Shown: piece after piece, positions 62,090 through 64,000 of the stretch
Position numbering within the stretch: the stretch's first letter is position 1
How the letters are laid out: each line of letters starts with the position of its first letter
NCBI GenBank assembly: GCA_027019335.1
Contig: JALUWV010000002.1
Coordinates: forward strand, 50,501 to 114,500
Direction: 5' to 3'
From: Sulfurimonas sp.
GTDB taxonomy: Bacteria > Campylobacterota > Campylobacteria > Campylobacterales > Sulfurimonadaceae
DNA: 64,000 bases
Position numbers and translations under genes: made by a program
The notes under the pieces: generated by a model
Databases searched by the model: none
What the model saw: the letters and a program-made list of their open reading frames with translations, nothing else
Told to the model about the DNA's origin: nothing

Positions 62090-63168
62090 GATTTATTTCC
62101 TTGTATGAGTAGGATTGGGTCAGTTTTTGCTGCTTTGAGGGCAGGAAAAATAGAGCCTAAAGTTACCATAAGGAGAGAACTTACAAAAATCCAAAGAAAA
62201 AGTTCCAAAGAGATAACACCATTAACATAGCCTTGTAAGCTTGGGGTATGTTTGATAATAGCTAATAGCACGAGAGAAAAGAGATAAGCACTGACAAAGC
62301 TACTAAGCCCTAAGATAAGTGCTTCAACAAGCAAACTCCAAACAATTTTTTTCATAGAGATACCAATGGCTCTCATAATCCCAAATTCACTCTCTCTTTG
62401 TGCAACTGTAATACTCATGATACTTATAATACTGATAAGCCCCATAACAAAGGCTAAAAATGAGATAAGATTGGAAGAAGTTTGAATGATTTTAAATTGA
62501 TTATAGTTTTTTACAAAGCTATTAGTTGATTTCACATCGATGTTGTCATCTAGTTTTTTGATTGTCTGAATGATAGTTTCAATGTTTGCATTCAAGTTGG
62601 TAGTGAGCAGTAAAATAGAAGCACTTTTGTGAAAGATTGCTCCTGCATCTTTTATGTTGAGAACGATTCCACCATTTTCAAATCCAATCTCACTCTTAAA
62701 AACTCCAGAAATTTGAAAGGTTTTATTGGCAATTTGAATCTTGGTTTTATCTGAGAGCTGCTTATATATGGAAGTACCGATAAGGGCTTGATTTTGTTGA
62801 GGATATACCCCTTGAAGGAGTTTATAATTGTGAAAACGGTTTTGAGTTACACCATAAACCGCGACGATTGGTAACGTTTCTACAGGTGAAGCCCCTAAAA
62901 TCATGGCAGAAGCAGAAGAGACATGAGGTATTTTTTTAATGGATTGGAGGAGTTTAATATCTACATCTGAGAAAAAGGTATCAGCTATTTTTTTTTGTGT
63001 AACGATAATATCGCCATCAGTTTGTAACATCGTGCTATACATCCCAATGATACCATGGGAAATAGAACTAATTAAAAACATAGAAGCGATAGAAAAAGTA
63101 AGACTAAAGTAGATAAGAAAGGTTTTGAGTTTACTTTTTTGTAAAGTACGAAAGGCATTCTTGAACAT
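62086..63168 (-). CDS. MacB/FtsX-type ABC transporter permease
   Basis: 360 aa. One helix at ~17-38, a large periplasmic domain (~45-235), then three helices (~238-262, ~285-310, ~325-348): the MacB-type 4-helix topology. Conserved bits include SIMSITVAQRESEFGIMRAIGISMKKI (coupling helix) and the ending LGSIFPALKAAKTDPILLIQG. First gene of the cluster. The gap 63169-63224 to aguB shows no clear promoter. Confidence 0.93.
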   Translation of the reverse strand: MFKNAFRTLQKSKLKTFLIYFSLTFSIASMFLISSISHGIIGMYSTMLQTDGDIIVTQKKIADTFFSDVDIKLLQSIKKIPHVSSASAMILGASPVETLPIVAVYGVTQNRFHNYKLLQGVYPQQNQALIGTSIYKQLSDKTKIQIANKTFQISGVFKSEIGFENGGIVLNIKDAGAIFHKSASILLLTTNLNANIETIIQTIKKLDDNIDVKSTNSFVKNYNQFKIIQTSSNLISFLAFVMGLISIISIMSITVAQRESEFGIMRAIGISMKKIVWSLLVEALILGLSSFVSAYLFSLVLLAIIKHTPSLQGYVNGVISLELFLWIFVSSLLMVTLGSIFPALKAAKTDPILLIQGNKS

Positions 63169-63224
63169 AACTTACTCCTGAAATTTGTAATGAAGTGTTA
63201 TTGTAAGAAAAGTTTATGAAGTTT

Positions 63225-64000
63225 TTATGAAGAGACGAGATTTTTGTACATTTTTGGTTTTCTATCCCGTAAAAGCCCCCAGTATTCACGCTGTTTTTTG
63301 TTCGCATCGAGGTCAAATTGGGCATAGATAATGCACTCTTCATCACGACTTGCTTCAGCAATTTTTGCACCAGTATAATCAGTGATAAATGAGGAACCAT
63401 AAAAGCTAAGTTCACAACTTTCCCCTTTTTCTACTCCTGTTCGATTGGCTACAACGATGGGGACAGTATTGGTAGCGGCATGTCCCATTTGTACTCTTTG
63501 CCAATGCTCTTTAGAGTCAATATTTATCTCAGGTTCACTTCCAATAGCTGTAGGATAAAAGATGATTTCTGCACCTTGAAGTGCTAAGTCACGTGCTGTC
63601 TCACAAAACCATTGATCCCAACAAATCCCTACTCCTATCGTTCCAAAAGGAGTTTTATAGACTTTAAAACCTGTATCTCCTGAACTAAAGTAGAACTTCT
63701 CTTCATAACCTGGACCATCTGGAATATGTGTTTTTCGGTAGTTATCTAATATCTTTCCTTGCGTATTGATAACAACGAGGGAATTAAAATACTCTGTTTG
63801 TGCTTTTTCAAAATAACTCACGAGTAAAACAACTTGCAGTTTTTTTGCTAAGTGTGAAAAGTGTTCTAAAAGGGGATGTTTGTGTTGAGGCTTTGCTAAA
63901 GCGAAGTAAGTACTGTCTTTATCTTTACAAAAATAAAGTGATGAAAAAAGCTCAGGTAAAAGTATAATGTTTGCACCATGCAACGCAGCTTCTTTGACTA
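63225..64000 (-). CDS. aguB: N-carbamoylputrescine amidase, partial (cut by right edge)
   Basis: Carbon-nitrogen hydrolase open to the window end; the track starts at an internal TTG, but V-K-E-A-A-L-H-G continues upstream to base 64000. Nitrilase-type triad: Glu in LLPELF, Lys in YRKTHIPDGPGY, Cys in GICWDQWF. RKTHIPDGPGYEEKFYF and EINIDSKEHWQRVQMGHA are typical of AguB, which converts N-carbamoylputrescine (the AguA product) to putrescine. The first ~35 residues are missing. Confidence 0.92.
   Translation of the reverse strand, partial: VKEAALHGANIILLPELFSSLYFCKDKDSTYFALAKPQHKHPLLEHFSHLAKKLQVVLLVSYFEKAQTEYFNSLVVINTQGKILDNYRKTHIPDGPGYEEKFYFSSGDTGFKVYKTPFGTIGVGICWDQWFCETARDLALQGAEIIFYPTAIGSEPEINIDSKEHWQRVQMGHAATNTVPIVVANRTGVEKGESCELSFYGSSFITDYTGAKIAEASRDEECIIYAQFDLDANKKQREYWGLLRDRKPKMYKNLVSS

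Noticed and set aside
1-64000. tRNA, rRNA, CRISPR arrays, complete insertion sequences or riboswitches
   Set aside because: The intergenic gaps are short (largest ~260 bases), and none shows a cloverleaf, repeat-spacer pattern or transposase; this is by eye, so a covariance-model scan could still find a small RNA.

Overview
The window reads as a chromosome segment of a Campylobacterota (epsilonproteobacterial) bacterium, most likely a free-living Sulfurimonas-type organism. The DNA is AT-rich, histidine kinases carry the HQWRQPL-type H-box common in this group, the menaquinone prenyltransferase is the futalosine-pathway type (MqnP-like), HemJ is present, and the order argS-tatA-gmk-acidic protein-fliR-ABC ATPase-tsf-rpsB is the order I recall from Campylobacter jejuni and, in part, Helicobacter pylori. 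No rRNA, tRNA, CRISPR array or complete insertion sequence was seen.

Layout. 1-4.6 kb: signalling operon (dual receiver protein, receiver-GGDEF-EAL, histidine kinase, partial PAS protein) directly behind ispG. 5.7-9 kb: two toxin-antitoxin modules (BrnTA, MazEF) flanking a TonB-dependent receptor with the copper-ligand pattern of OprC/NosA. 9-12.7 kb: aguA, alr, an NlpC/P60 lipoprotein, small unknowns and rsmG. 12.7-16.3 kb: a CetB/Aer-like PAS protein, two tandem CZB zinc-binding proteins and an apparently intact PAS-GGDEF-EAL protein. 16.3-25.9 kb: housekeeping genes (ribA, hemB, argF, trpS, hpf, hemJ, der, a transglycosylase, a phosphoribosyltransferase, a DjlA-like protein) with a YefM-YoeB module behind argF. 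26-32 kb: Hpt plus hybrid kinase, an NhaC-like antiporter, an acetyltransferase and a YkuD protein. 32-39.3 kb: the syntenic argS-rpsB block. 39.5-43.5 kb: an AT-rich restriction-modification island with a PLD-type nuclease, two damaged-looking methyltransferases, a RhuM protein and a PIN-toxin scrap. 43.5-50.1 kb: bcp, DedA, murG, ftsW, mqnP, miaA. 50.1-57.7 kb: a sensory block (OmpR-type regulator, HBM chemoreceptor, porin, mini periplasmic binding protein, HD-GYP protein, histidine kinase). 57.7-63.2 kb: a cluster with a MacB-type ABC pair, a heme-copper-oxidase-like protein lacking most CuB ligands, a membrane protein, YceI and a metallophosphoesterase. The right edge cuts aguB.

How the parts fit. 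Cyclic-di-GMP and phosphorelay proteins are dense, as expected for a motile redox-gradient organism. AguA and AguB together would convert agmatine to putrescine. All three intact toxin-antitoxin loci have a perfect inverted repeat over or next to a TATAAT -10 box, readable as autoregulatory operators. Several genes (alr, the phosphoribosyltransferase, miaA) have TATAAT only 5-7 bases before ATG and no Shine-Dalgarno sequence, suggesting leaderless mRNAs.

Best candidates for something undescribed are the oxidase-like protein and its cluster (59.9-63.2 kb) and the porin/mini-binding-protein/twin-sensor operon (52.8-57.7 kb). All calls come from reading the sequence; no database search was run.
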